A stretch of 64,000 nt of DNA from AC-37 sp036389835 (GTDB taxonomy: Bacteria; Actinomycetota; Thermoleophilia; Solirubrobacterales; Thermoleophilaceae): NCBI GenBank assembly GCA_036389835.1, contig DASVWC010000087.1, forward strand, positions 13,207 to 77,206, given 5' to 3'. The notes beneath the pieces were generated by a model. The model had not been told where the DNA came from and searched no databases. It saw only the letters and a list, made by a program, of their open reading frames with translations. Positions 17,826 through 27,300 of the stretch are shown piece by piece; within the stretch, counting starts at the first letter, position 1; each line of letters begins with the position of its first letter. The position numbers were made by a program, and so were the translations under genes.

Positions 17826-19159
17826 CGGGGCGCCTCCTTGGTCGGGATGAGCATCTCGTCGCGCGCGACCTTCGGAGTCTCGCTCGTGATCCGCTGCATG
17901 AGGTTGTAGAAGCGGGCAAGCTCGGGGTAGAGCACGGGCTTGCCGTTGGTCATGACCGCGACCGCCGCCGCGCGCTCGGGGTCGGCCCAGGCGAGCATGT
18001 TCGTGAAGCCCAGGTGCCCGAAGGCGTACTCGGTGTCGCGCCCGTACAGGCTCAGGAGCTGCGCGCCGAGCATCAGCCCGTAGCCGAAGCGCGTCGGGAA
18101 CCCGAGCGAGAGGTCCACCTCCAGCCGCGACTGCTCGGTGAGCGCCTGGCGGATCGTCTCGGGCTCCACGATCCGCACGCCCTCGAGCTCGCCGCCGCGG
18201 CGGAAGATCTCGTAGAAGCGCGAGAGCTCGTTGGCCGTCGAGACCACGTTCGCCGAGGGCACCACCGCCGTCATGAAGCGCGGGTCGTTGGAGAAGTCCA
18301 CGAGGTCGTCGAAGGGCAGGCCGAGCGCACGCTTCAGGAACGTCGACAGCGGCGGCGCCGTGGGCGGGCCGGTGACGTAGTTGAGCGCCACCTCGTCGAC
18401 GTCCTCCTCGGCCACCCCGTAGTTGTTCCAGCGGAAGCCGAGCGGGTCGAGGATCTCCTCCTGGAGCACGTCGCGGATGTCCTTGCCCGTCACCCGCCAG
18501 ACGATCTCGCCGAGGATGAACCCGCCCGACACGGCGTGGTAGGCGAGCCGCTGGCCGGCGTTCGCGATCGGCTTGGCGTCCACGAGGAGGCTCACCAGCC
18601 ACTCGCGGTCGTTTGCGTGGTCGAGGTCGAACGCCTCCGGCGGCAGGTTCGGCACGCCGGCGCGGTGCGCGAGCACGTGCCCGATCGTGATCTCGCCCTT
18701 CGAGTGGCAGTCGTACTCGGGGATGTACTCGCACACGGGCGCGTGGATGTCGAGCAGGCCGCGCTCGTGGAGCAGGTGGACCACGAACGCCGTGACCCCC
18801 TTCGCGCCCGAGTAGATGAGGAACGGCGTCTCGGGGGTGGCCGGCACCTTCTCCGCGTCGCGGCCGTCGTGCGGGCCGTTGCCGCGCGCGTGCCCGATCG
18901 CGCGGTCGAGCACCACCACCCCCTCGCGCCGCACGCACACCTGGATCGCGGGGTGCACGCCGCTGCGGTACCAGTCGGTCGTCGCCTGCCAGATCCGCTC
19001 GACCTGGTCGCGGGTCATCCCGCCCGCCTCCGGCTCGGCCTCCGGGGCGCGGGCGGTCACGGACTCGAGGTCGCGCGGCACGTGCACGCGCCTGAGCGGG
19101 TCCGGCACGCGGGGCACGCGGGGCATCGAGACCGACGGGATGTCGGGCAGGCGCGGCAC
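17822..19159 (-). CDS. Beta-lactamase-family serine hydrolase (class C/EstB-like)
   Basis: 445 residues from GTG 19159; an in-frame ATG at 19180 would add seven. The nucleophile motif S-x-x-K is SGAK (IYSGAKGVTAF, about residue 110). The second-motif Tyr lies in AYHAVSGGF and the third motif is HLGFTN near the C-terminus. The family covers esterases, D-aminopeptidases and transpeptidase-like proteins. No signal peptide is seen, so a cytoplasmic esterase is likely. The N-terminal 50 residues are Pro/Arg-rich. GTG 19159 is preferred because a TATTGT hexamer sits 6 nt upstream (leaderless arrangement). First gene of a three-gene minus-strand operon with the acyl-CoA ligase and GFA protein. Confidence 0.87.
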
Positions 19160-19165
19160 GCCATG

Positions 19166-19171
19166 ACAATA
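19166..19171 (-). promoter_or_regulatory. -10 hexamer TATTGT, leaderless arrangement
   Basis: TATTGT on the minus strand lies 6 nt before the GTG at 19159 and drives the hydrolase/ligase/GFA operon if real. It overlaps the alternative upstream ATG region, which argues for the shorter protein. Confidence 0.45.
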
Positions 19172-19256
19172 CGCGAACATCCGCGCTGCATGCCGCCCGT
19201 CAGCCGCGCCCTGAGACGCCGCGGCGAGTGCGCTCGCCACGCAGGCCGCCCGGCCG

Positions 19257-20690
19257 CTACGGGCAGCCGCGGTAGACGGCCCAGGAGCGGCTGCGGGCCA
19301 CCTCGCTCTGTCCTGAGGGAGCCGGCGCCGGCGGCGCGAGCGGGTACGGCAGGTCCTCGTCGCTCGCGGCGGGCGTGGTGGCGACCGAGGCGCGGCCCGG
19401 CGGCGCGGCCGCCAGGTCGCGGGCGGGCACGTCGAGCGCGAACGCCAGCGTCGGCAGCACGCCGCCCGCGGTGAGGTGGACCGGGCGGCAGTCCTCGATC
19501 GCGGACCGGGCCGGCCCACCGTCGACCAGGTCGCGCAGCTCGTCCTGGAAGCGCTGGTCGGCGCGCAGCTCGCTCCGCGCGCCGGCGATGCGCGGCACGT
19601 CGACCGGGACGAGCGCGAGCAGGGCGAGACCGAGCAGCGCCCCCGCGCCGGCTGGCCGCCGTCCGCGGCGCGCCGCCGCCGCCAGCCGCCCCGCCGCCGC
19701 CGCGCCGAGCACCAGCAGCACGGCCGCCGGGAGCAGGAAGAAGCGCTGGAGGATCGGCTGGCCGCCGGCCGCGAGCGCGACGGCGGCCACGCCTCCGAGC
19801 ACCAGCGCGGCCACCAGGATCAGCAGGCGCTCGCGATCGGCCCGCTCGCCCCCGGCGCGCCCTCGCAGCACGACCCACGCGAGCCCCGCGCCGGCCAGCG
19901 CGGCCACGCAGCCGGCCACGCCGAGGATCGAGCCCACGTGCCGCGGGACCTCCGCCAGCCCGTCGACCCCCGTCTTGTACGAGCCCGCCACGGTGTCGGC
20001 GGTGTGGTCGCGCGTGAACAGCGGGTCGCCGGTGAGGATCAGGTCGTGCAGGACCCACAGCAGCGGCGCGGCCGCCGCCAGCGCTCCGAGGCGCACGCGC
20101 TCCCCGGGCCCGCCCGGCCACGCCGCCCAGACCCAGTACGCCCCCGCCATCAGCCACGCCTCCGGACGCAGCAGCCCGGCCAGCGCCAGCAGCACGAGCA
20201 CCGCGGTACCTCGCCGGGGCCTGCGCAGCTCGAGCGCCAGCGCCCACAGCACGAGCGCGAGCGCGGGCACGTCCACGCTCGCGCGGGCGCTCACCTCCAG
20301 CAGCACCGGCCGCGTGACCAGGAGGACCGCCACGAGCGCCCCCGCGAGTGCGCCGCCCAGCAGCCGCGCCAGCTCGTATGCGGCCACCACCGCCGCGCCG
20401 AACGAGAGCAGCACCAGCACCCACAGCGCCGGCTCGGCGCCGCCCCCGAGCGGGGCGAGCAGCGCGGCGGCCGCCTCGAACAGCGGGTGCGGCGTCGCGG
20501 CCACGCCGAGCTCGAGGTCCGGCGTCCGCCCGTGGGCGAGGTCGCGCCCGTCCACGAGCGCGAAGTACGTGTCGAACGAGAGCGGCACGCGCCCGAACAG
20601 GAGCGCCGCCGCCGCGGCCACCACCCCCGCCACGCCCGCGCCCGCCAACGCCCGCCGCGACCCCCCGGCGGCTCTCGCTCCTGGCGTCAT
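19257..20690 (-). CDS. Polytopic membrane protein, GT-C glycosyltransferase-like
   Basis: 477 residues with about ten hydrophobic segments after a short cytoplasmic N-terminus. The first periplasmic loop carries SFDTYFALVDGRDLAHGRTPDL, in which an acidic residue and D-L-A-H-G-R-T-P resemble the loop-1 region of GT-C polyprenyl-phosphate-sugar glycosyltransferases (ArnT/PMT/DUF2029-like). The C-terminal ~100 residues are hydrophilic and end in Y-R-G-C-P. The assignment to GT-C is by topology and this loop only. Divergent from ssuD with only 12 bp between start codons, so the two promoters must overlap the opposite coding regions. Confidence 0.65.
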   Translation of the reverse strand: MTPGARAAGGSRRALAGAGVAGVVAAAAALLFGRVPLSFDTYFALVDGRDLAHGRTPDLELGVAATPHPLFEAAAALLAPLGGGAEPALWVLVLLSFGAAVVAAYELARLLGGALAGALVAVLLVTRPVLLEVSARASVDVPALALVLWALALELRRPRRGTAVLVLLALAGLLRPEAWLMAGAYWVWAAWPGGPGERVRLGALAAAAPLLWVLHDLILTGDPLFTRDHTADTVAGSYKTGVDGLAEVPRHVGSILGVAGCVAALAGAGLAWVVLRGRAGGERADRERLLILVAALVLGGVAAVALAAGGQPILQRFFLLPAAVLLVLGAAAAGRLAAAARRGRRPAGAGALLGLALLALVPVDVPRIAGARSELRADQRFQDELRDLVDGGPARSAIEDCRPVHLTAGGVLPTLAFALDVPARDLAAAPPGRASVATTPAASDEDLPYPLAPPAPAPSGQSEVARSRSWAVYRGCP

Positions 20691-20695
20691 ACGCT
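20690..20695 (+). promoter_or_regulatory. -10 hexamer TACGCT for ssuD, leaderless arrangement
   Basis: TACGCT ends exactly 7 nt before the ATG at 20703. The hexamer touches the start codon of the divergent membrane-protein gene, so transcription of the two genes cannot be independent at this point. Confidence 0.5.
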
Positions 20696-20702
20696 GGGAA
20701 CC

Positions 20703-21800
20703 ATGCCAGTCAAGCTCCACTGGTTCCTCCCGACGACCGGCGACTCGCGCACCGACATGAGCCACGGCACGGCCGTCGGCGACACGAGCGTGGTCGGCGC
20801 CGCCGACGGTCAGCGGCCGGCGAGCGTCGAGTACCTGGGACAGGTCGCGCGCTCCGCCGAGCAGCTCGGGTTCGACGCCGCGCTCACCCCCACGAGCAGC
20901 TGGTGCGAGGAGGCCTGGGTGTTCACGGCTGCGCTCACGCAGGTCACCGAGCGGCTGCGCTTCCTCGTGGCGTTCCGCCCCGGACTCGTGGCCCCGCTCC
21001 TGAACGCGCAGATGGCGGCCACCTACCAGCGCCTGTCGGGCGGCCGGCTGCTGATGAACCTCGTGGTCGGCGGCGACGACGTCGAGCAGCGCCGCTTCGG
21101 CGACACGCTCGGCAAGGACGAGCGCTACGCGCGCGCGGGCGAGTTCATGGAGGCGATGCGCGCGCTGTGGACCGGCGAGCCGGTCGACTACGACGGCGAG
21201 CACGTGCAGCTCGAGGACGCGCGGCTGATGGCCCCGCCGGACTGGCCGGACGTCTACCTCGGCGGCTCGTCGCCGGCCGCCCTCGACGTGGCCGCGCGCC
21301 ACGCCGACGTCTACCTCACCTGGGGCGAGCCGCCGGAGCAGGTGGCCGAGAAGCTCGACCGCGTGCGCGAGGCGGCGGAGGGCGCCGGCCGCGAGCTGCG
21401 CTTCGGGATCCGCCTCCACGCGATCGCGCGCGACAGCGCCGACGAGGCGTGGGCCGCCGCGGACGCCCTCGTCGCGCGCCTCGACCCGGCGGAGATAGAG
21501 CGTGCGCAGTCGGTGCTCGCGGCCTCGGCCTCGGAGGGTCAGCGGCGGATGGTCGCGCTGCACGGGGGGCGCACCGACTCGCTCGAGGTCGCGCCCAACC
21601 TGTGGGCCGGCGTCGGGCTCGTGCGCGGCGGCGCCGGGACCGCTCTCGTGGGCAGCCACCGGGAGGTGGCCGACCGGATCGCCGAGTACCACGAGCTCGG
21701 GATCGACGAGTTCATCCTCTCCGGCTATCCGCACCTCGAGGAGGCCTACCGGGTCGGCGAGGGCGTGATGCCGCTGCTCCGTGAGCGCGGCCTGCTCTGA
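20703..21800 (+). CDS. ssuD: FMNH2-dependent alkanesulfonate monooxygenase
   Basis: 365 residues, close in length to E. coli SsuD (381). Luciferase-like monooxygenase with family-diagnostic stretches: FWFLPT-type start (HWFLPTTGDSR), the catalytic-Cys region SWCEEAW, YLTWGEPPEQV, RFGIRLH, NLWAGVGLVRGGAGTALVG and SGYPHLEEAYRVGE. The last two are nearly invariant in SsuD. It releases sulfite and an aldehyde from alkanesulfonates, using reduced flavin from a partner reductase not visible here. No ssuABC transporter genes lie adjacent, so it appears as a solo gene. The ATG start is favoured by a TACGCT box 7 nt upstream. Confidence 0.93.
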   Translation: MPVKLHWFLPTTGDSRTDMSHGTAVGDTSVVGAADGQRPASVEYLGQVARSAEQLGFDAALTPTSSWCEEAWVFTAALTQVTERLRFLVAFRPGLVAPLLNAQMAATYQRLSGGRLLMNLVVGGDDVEQRRFGDTLGKDERYARAGEFMEAMRALWTGEPVDYDGEHVQLEDARLMAPPDWPDVYLGGSSPAALDVAARHADVYLTWGEPPEQVAEKLDRVREAAEGAGRELRFGIRLHAIARDSADEAWAAADALVARLDPAEIERAQSVLAASASEGQRRMVALHGGRTDSLEVAPNLWAGVGLVRGGAGTALVGSHREVADRIAEYHELGIDEFILSGYPHLEEAYRVGEGVMPLLRERGLL

Positions 21801-21816
21801 GACAATCGGGCGCCTG

Positions 21817-23481
21817 ATGCGACGTACGGCAGCACTCGCGGCGGTGCTCGCGGCCGCGGTTCCGATCGCCGCCCACGCCGCGGCGCCCCCCGCCACGCCG
21901 CAGGGCGCCTGCGGCCCGGGCTCGCGGCCCGAGCCGGGGATGCAGGGGCGCCTGCCCGCCGACGTGATCGCCTCGGGAGCGGCGGACAAGGGCTTCAACT
22001 GCAACCTCCAGGTCGTCGGCCACGAGGGCAGGTCCGGCGGCTACCGGGTCCACCGCTTCGTGGACCGGGACGGCCACGAGTGCGCCTACTACGACACGAC
22101 GCTGCTCTTCCCGCTCAACGCGCAGCACTTCGGCGAGCAGCCCACCGGCGTGGCGGTGCTGGACATGTCGGCCCCCGCGAGTCCGAAGCGGACCGCCACG
22201 CTCGTCACCCCCGCGATGCAGTCGCCGCACGAGTCGGTGAGCATCAGCAAGGAGCGGGGCCTGCTGGTCGCGGTCCTGGCCAACCCCGGCGCGGGCCCGG
22301 GCGTGGTGGACGTCTACGACCTCAACGAGGACTGCCGCCAGCCGCAGCTCCAGGCGAGCGCGCCGCTCGCGCTCCTCGGCCACGAGGGCGGCATGGCGCC
22401 CGACGGCAGGACCTTCTACGCGACGTCGCTGTTCGACGGCGACATCACCGCCGTGGACCTGACGAACCCGAAGGCACCGGTCCCGCTGACGGTGTTCCGG
22501 TCGTACTCGCACGGGATGACCACGAGCGACGACGGCAAGACGGGCTACATGGCCTCGCGCGGGATCGGGCTCGAGATCATGGACCTGAGCGAGATCGAGG
22601 AACGCAAGCCGCTGCCGCAGGTCAGGCAGATCAGCACCTTCCGCTGGCCGAACATGTCGATCCCGCAGACCGCGATCCCGGTCACGATCGGGGGCCACCC
22701 CTACGTCGTCGAGGTCGACGAGTTCAGCGTGGACGAGGAGGGCAGCAGCTTCCCCGTCGAGAACGGGCCGATCGTCGGCGCGGCGCGCGTGATCGACCTC
22801 GCCGACCAGAAGCACCCGAAGGTGGTGGGCGACATGCGGCTCCAGGTGCACCAGCCGGAGAACCGGGCCGCGCTCATCGGAGACCCCGGGTCGAGCAGCT
22901 TCGTGCAGGGCTACGCCGGCCACTACTGCAACGTGCCGCGGCGGAGGGACCCGGGCATCGTCGCCTGCTCGTTCATCGCGTCGGGGCTGCGGGTGTTCGA
23001 CATCCGCGACCCGAGCAAGCCGAAGGAGATCGCCTACTTCCTGGCGCCGCCCTCAGGGGCCCCGGTGGTGGACGAGCGGAGCAACTACGCGATGGCGCAG
23101 CCGGAGTTCGTGCCCGAGCGCGGCGAGATCTGGTACTCCGACGGCAACAGCGGCTTCTACGCCCTGCGCGTGGCGAACGGGCTGTGGCCGTTCAAGGAAT
23201 CGGAGGCGTGCCTGCGGCCCGCGACGATCGGCTTCAGGCTCCACCGCGTCGAGGGCACGCGCGTCGTGCGCGTGGACGCCTACGTGAACGGCGAGCGCAC
23301 GCTGGTCCGCACCGGCCGCGACCTGCGCCGGGTCGAGCTGACCAAGCTCGCGCGGACCGGCAGGCTGAAGGTGCGCATCGTCGCCACGCACAACACCGGC
23401 TCGAAGGTCGTGAGCACGCGCAGCTGGAACGGCTGCCTCAAGGGGAAGCCGAGCGTGCGCCGGATACCGCGCCCGCGCTAG
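21817..23481 (+). CDS. Secreted LVIVD-repeat beta-propeller protein
   Basis: 554 residues from ATG 21817. The signal peptide is MRRTAALAAVLAAAVPIAAHA. The mature protein holds repeated blades of the LVIVD type (V-A-V-L-D-M-S-x-P-x-x-P, I-T-A-V-D-L-T-N-P-K-A-P, A-R-V-I-D-L-A-D, L-R-V-F-D-I-R-D-P-S-K-P), which form a seven-bladed propeller-like fold of unknown binding function. The C-terminal ~90 residues are a basic, beta-rich module (V-R-V-D-A-Y-V-N-G-E-R...) shared by other secreted proteins of this region. A longer reading frame starting at 21781 inside ssuD is less likely because it would precede the signal peptide by 12 residues. The 3' end overlaps the converging nucleotidyltransferase gene by 44 bp. 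Confidence 0.82.
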   Translation: MRRTAALAAVLAAAVPIAAHAAAPPATPQGACGPGSRPEPGMQGRLPADVIASGAADKGFNCNLQVVGHEGRSGGYRVHRFVDRDGHECAYYDTTLLFPLNAQHFGEQPTGVAVLDMSAPASPKRTATLVTPAMQSPHESVSISKERGLLVAVLANPGAGPGVVDVYDLNEDCRQPQLQASAPLALLGHEGGMAPDGRTFYATSLFDGDITAVDLTNPKAPVPLTVFRSYSHGMTTSDDGKTGYMASRGIGLEIMDLSEIEERKPLPQVRQISTFRWPNMSIPQTAIPVTIGGHPYVVEVDEFSVDEEGSSFPVENGPIVGAARVIDLADQKHPKVVGDMRLQVHQPENRAALIGDPGSSSFVQGYAGHYCNVPRRRDPGIVACSFIASGLRVFDIRDPSKPKEIAYFLAPPSGAPVVDERSNYAMAQPEFVPERGEIWYSDGNSGFYALRVANGLWPFKESEACLRPATIGFRLHRVEGTRVVRVDAYVNGERTLVRTGRDLRRVELTKLARTGRLKVRIVATHNTGSKVVSTRSWNGCLKGKPSVRRIPRPR

Positions 23482-24007
23482 CGGCCGCGTCGAGGCGCTC
23501 GAAGCGCGGGTCGTCCGCCTCGACGAGGGTCCTCAGCGTCGTCTTCACGGCCTCCACGTCGAGCGTGCCCGCCGCCGCCATCGCCTCCACGTCGGCCCAG
23601 TCGCGGGTCCGGTCGAACATCGCCTTGAAGACCGCCAGCTCCGTGGGGCCGAGCACCGGGATGCGCGTCCCCTCGAACGGGACCGTGCGGCGGTTGCGGG
23701 CCGCCTCCTCGTGGACCGGCACGTAGTCGAAGAACAGGTCGACCGGCGTGTCGTCCCACCAGAGCCTGACCTGGCCGTCGCGCTCGATCGTCGCGGCGGT
23801 GCCCTCCGGCCGCGCGACGCCCTCCGGCAGCGCGCGCAGCACGCGCTCGGCCTCGGCCGCGGGGACGAAGACGTTCACGTCGATGTCGCGGGTGCCGCGC
23901 GGCTCGAGCGTCCAGTACGCGAGCGCGATCGCCCCACCGAACGCGTGCGGGACGCGCCGGCGCGAGAGCGCGCGGTGGAGCGCGACCAGCCGCTCGGCGA
24001 GCGTCAC
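23438..24007 (-). CDS. Nucleotidyltransferase (MNT/AbiEii-like) of an HTH-NTase pair
   Basis: 189 residues, GTG start overlapping the upstream HTH gene by 4 nt (GTGA). The polymerase-beta-type active site is visible as F-G-G-A-I-A-L followed by R-D-I-D-V-N-V-F (GG then DxD), with a third acidic region at VDLFFDYVP. The arrangement (small HTH protein, then NTase) recalls type IV or HEPN-MNT-like toxin-antitoxin and abortive-infection modules. Such NTases can also be housekeeping proteins of unknown role, so a toxin role is inference. The last ~20 residues are Ala/Gly/Ser-rich and lie in the overlap with the converging LVIVD gene. Confidence 0.75.
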   Translation of the reverse strand: MTLAERLVALHRALSRRRVPHAFGGAIALAYWTLEPRGTRDIDVNVFVPAAEAERVLRALPEGVARPEGTAATIERDGQVRLWWDDTPVDLFFDYVPVHEEAARNRRTVPFEGTRIPVLGPTELAVFKAMFDRTRDWADVEAMAAAGTLDVEAVKTTLRTLVEADDPRFERLDAAASAGAVSGARSASP

Positions 24008-24321
24008 GTGCCGAGCCGGGGGAAGCGCAGCGCCGGCTCGGGCCGGTACGGCAGTGCCTCGGCCAGCGCCAGGACGTCCGCCAGGATCCGCGCGGTCCGC
24101 CGGTGCTGCTCGCGCGTCGGCTCGTAGCGGCGGCCAGGCTCGACGGCCAGCCGCTGTCCGAGGGCCGCGAGCAGCCGGCTCAGGGTGTCCACCGACGGCT
24201 GCTTGCGCCCACTCTCGTACGCCGAGATCGTCGCCTGCGAGGTGCCGGTGCGCTCGGCGAGCGCCGCCTGGCTGAGTCCCGCTCGCTCGCGCGCCTCGCG
24301 GAGCGCGGTCGGCACGTCCAT
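24004..24321 (-). CDS. XRE-family transcriptional regulator of the HTH-NTase pair
   Basis: 105 residues. Residues ~5-55 form a lambda-repressor-type HTH (ALREARERAGLSQAALAERT, then TSQATISAYESGRKQPSVDT). The remaining C-terminal ~45 residues include an Arg-rich helix (REQHRRTARILADVLALAE). It is the first gene of a two-gene operon with the nucleotidyltransferase, the usual order for an antitoxin-type autorepressor. A palindrome overlapping its own -10 box sits a few nt upstream, so autoregulation is likely. The start is set by TATACT 7 nt before the ATG, i.e. a leaderless mRNA. Confidence 0.85.
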   Translation of the reverse strand: MDVPTALREARERAGLSQAALAERTGTSQATISAYESGRKQPSVDTLSRLLAALGQRLAVEPGRRYEPTREQHRRTARILADVLALAEALPYRPEPALRFPRLGT

Positions 24322-24328
24322 GGGTAGA

Positions 24329-24347
24329 AGTATATCCGTCTGGATAT
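24329..24347 (-). promoter_or_regulatory. Leaderless promoter with palindromic operator for the HTH-NTase operon
   Basis: On the minus strand TATACT (24334 to 24329) ends 7 nt before the ATG at 24321. A perfect inverted repeat ATATCC-GTCT-GGATAT occupies 24332-24347 and overlaps that -10. It is an AT-rich island in otherwise very GC-rich DNA. Binding by the XRE protein encoded just downstream would block RNA polymerase; this is inferred from position. Confidence 0.65.
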
Positions 24348-24398
24348 GGTGCCGCGGCCCGACCGGGCCGGGCGCGGAGGTCTAAGGTTCCGCGCCCC

Positions 24399-27300
24399 GT
24401 GCTGCCGCTCCTGCGCCAGCTCCGCCGCGACCCGCTCGGACTCGGACCGGCGGCGCAGTCGCGGCGCTCGCGCGAGCTCGAGCCGCGCACGAGCTCGGCG
24501 GATCGGGTCGTCGGCTCGATCTGCCCGTTCTGCGCCGTCGGCTGCGCGCAGCGCGTGTACGTGGAGGACGAGCGGGTCACCCAGATCGAGGGCGATCCCG
24601 ACAGCCCGATCTCACGCGGGCGCCTCTGCCCGAAGGGCGCCGCGTCGAAGCAGCTCGTGCAGAGCCCCACGCGCGAGTACCGCGTGAAGTACCGCCGCCC
24701 GCACGGCACCGAGTGGGAGGAGCTGCCGCTCGAGCGGGCGATGGACATGATCGCCGACCGACTCATCGCCGCGCGCGCGGCCGGCTGGGAGGACGCGGTC
24801 GAGGGTGAGGACGGGGAGCCCGCGCGGGTCAACCGCACGCTCGGGTTCGCGAGCCTGGGCGGCGCGACGCTCGACAACGAGGAGAACTACCTGATCAAGA
24901 AGTTCTTCTCGGCGATGGGCGCCGTGCAGATCGAGAACCAGGCGCGCATATGACACAGCTCCACGGTCCCGGGTCTCGGGACCTCGTTCGGGCGCGGCGG
25001 CGCCACCGGCTTCCAGCAGGACCTCCAGAACGCCGACTGCATCCTGATCCAGGGGTCGAACATGGCCGAGTGCCACCCGGTCGGCTTCCAGTGGGTGGTC
25101 GAGGCCAAGCGGCGCGGCGCGAAGGTGATCCACGTGGACCCGCGCTTCACCCGCACCAGCGCGCTCGCCGACCTCCACGTGCCGCTGCGCGCCGGCACCG
25201 ACATCGCCTTCCTCGGCGGGATCGTCAACCACATCCTCGAGCACGAGCTCTGGTTCGAGGAGTACGTGCGGGCGTACACCAACGCCGCCACGATCATCAG
25301 CGAGGACTACCGCGACACCGAGGACCTCGACGGCCTGTTCTCCGGCTTCGACGCCGAGCGTCGCGCCTACGACATCGACAGCTGGCAGTACGCCGGGATG
25401 GACGTGTTCGCCTCGTCGGGCAAGCGCGAGTACGGCGACCGCACGGGCGAGCAGGCGCACGGGGCGCAGGGCGGGAAGCTGAAGGACGGCGACCCGCCGG
25501 AGACCGATCCGACGCTCCAGCACCCGCGCTGCGTGATGCAGATCCTGCGCCGCCACTTCCGCCGCTACACGCCGGAGCTGGTCGAGCGCGTATGCGGCGT
25601 TCCGCGCGGGCAGTTCCTCGAGGTTGCAGAGGCACTCTGCGCCAACTCCGGCCGCGAGCGCACGAGCGCGCTCTGCTACGCGGTCGGCTGGACCCAGCAC
25701 ACGGTCGGCGTCCAGTACATCCGCGCCGCGTCGATCATCCAGCTCCTGCTCGGCAACGTCGGCCGGCCGGGCGGCGGATCATGGCCCTGCGCGGGCACGC
25801 GTCGATCCAGGGCTCGACCGACATCCCGACGCTCTACAACATCCTCCCCGGCTACCTCCCGATGCCGGAGGCCCACCCGCACCCGGACCTCGCGACCTAC
25901 GTCGAGACGAACACTCCCGAGGCGGGCTACTGGGGCCACGCGGGCGCGTACGTGACGAGCCTGCTGAAGGCCTGGTACGGCGACGCGGCGAGCGCGGAGA
26001 ACGACTACTGCTACGACCACCTCCCGCGCATCACCGGCGACCACTCGACCTACCCGACGATGGTCGGGATGCTGGAGGGCCGGGTGCGCGGGTTCTTCCT
26101 GATGGGCGAGAACCCCGCGGTCGGGTCCGGCCACTCGAAGCTCCAGCGGCTGGCGCTCGCCGAGCTCGACTGGCTCGTGGTGCGCGACATGCAGGAGATC
26201 GAGAGCGCGTCGTTCTGGTACGACTCGCCGGAGGTCGCGAGCGGCGAGCTCGAGACCGAGCGGATCGCCACCGAGGTGTTCCTGCTGCCGGCCGCGTCGC
26301 ACGTCGAGAAGGACGGGTCGTTCACCAACACCCAGCGGCTGCTCCAGTGGCACCACAAGGCGGTCGAGCCCCGCGGCGACTGCCGCTCGGACCTCTGGTT
26401 CACCTACCACCTCGGCCGCCTCGTGCGCGAGAGGCTCGCGGGCTCGGACGACCCGCGCGACCGCGCCGTGCTCGACCTGACCTGGGACTACCCGACGGCC
26501 GGCCCGCACGACGACCCGAGCGCCGAGGCGGTCCTGCGCGAGATCAACGGCTGGGACGCCGCGGGTGAGCCGCTCTCGGCGTACACCGAGCTGCGCGACG
26601 ACGGCTCGACCGCCTGCGGCTGCTGGATCTACTGCGGCTCCTATGCGGACGGCGTGAACCAGACCGCCCGCCGCCGGCCCGCGCGCGAGCAGAGCTGGGT
26701 GGCGCCGGAGTGGGCCTGGGCCTGGCCGCACAACCGGCGCACGCTCTACAACCGGGCGTCGGCCGACCCGGAGGGGAAGCCGTGGTCGGAGCGCAAGCGC
26801 TACGTCTGGTGGGACGAGGCCGAGCGCCGCTGGACCGGCTACGACAACCCCGACTTCAAGGTCGACATGCCACCGGACTACGTGCCGGGCGAGGACGCGA
26901 AGGCCGAGCTGGCGCTGCGCGGCGACGAGCCGTTCGTCGTGCAGGCCGACGGGCGCGGCTGGCTGTTCGCGCCGAGTGGCCTCACCGACGGCCCGTTGCC
27001 GGCGCACTACGAGCCGCAGGAGTCGCCGTTCGCGAACGCGCTCTACTCCCAGGACGCCAACCCGGCGCGCCACCAGATCGACCACCCCACGAGCCCGTAC
27101 GCGCCGTCCGGCTCCGACCGGTATCCGTACGTGGTCACCACCTACCGCCTGACCGAGCACCACACGGCCGGCGGGATGTCGCGCACGGTGCCGTACCTGA
27201 GCGAGCTCCAGCCGGAGATGTTCTGCGAGGTCGGGCCCGAGCTGGCGGCCGAGCGCGGGCTCGAGCACGGCGGCTGGGCCACGATCGTGAGCGCGCGGGC

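Noticed and set aside
24951..24953. TGA in fdhA as a nonsense mutation
   Set aside because: Position matches the family selenocysteine, the frame stays conserved afterwards, and a SECIS-like hairpin with the GGUCU loop follows at the expected distance.
24950..25770. Open frame starting ATGACACAG as the beginning of a separate fdh gene
   Set aside because: Up to about 25777 its translation is low-complexity Arg/Pro sequence. The real protein uses the other frame until the frameshift.
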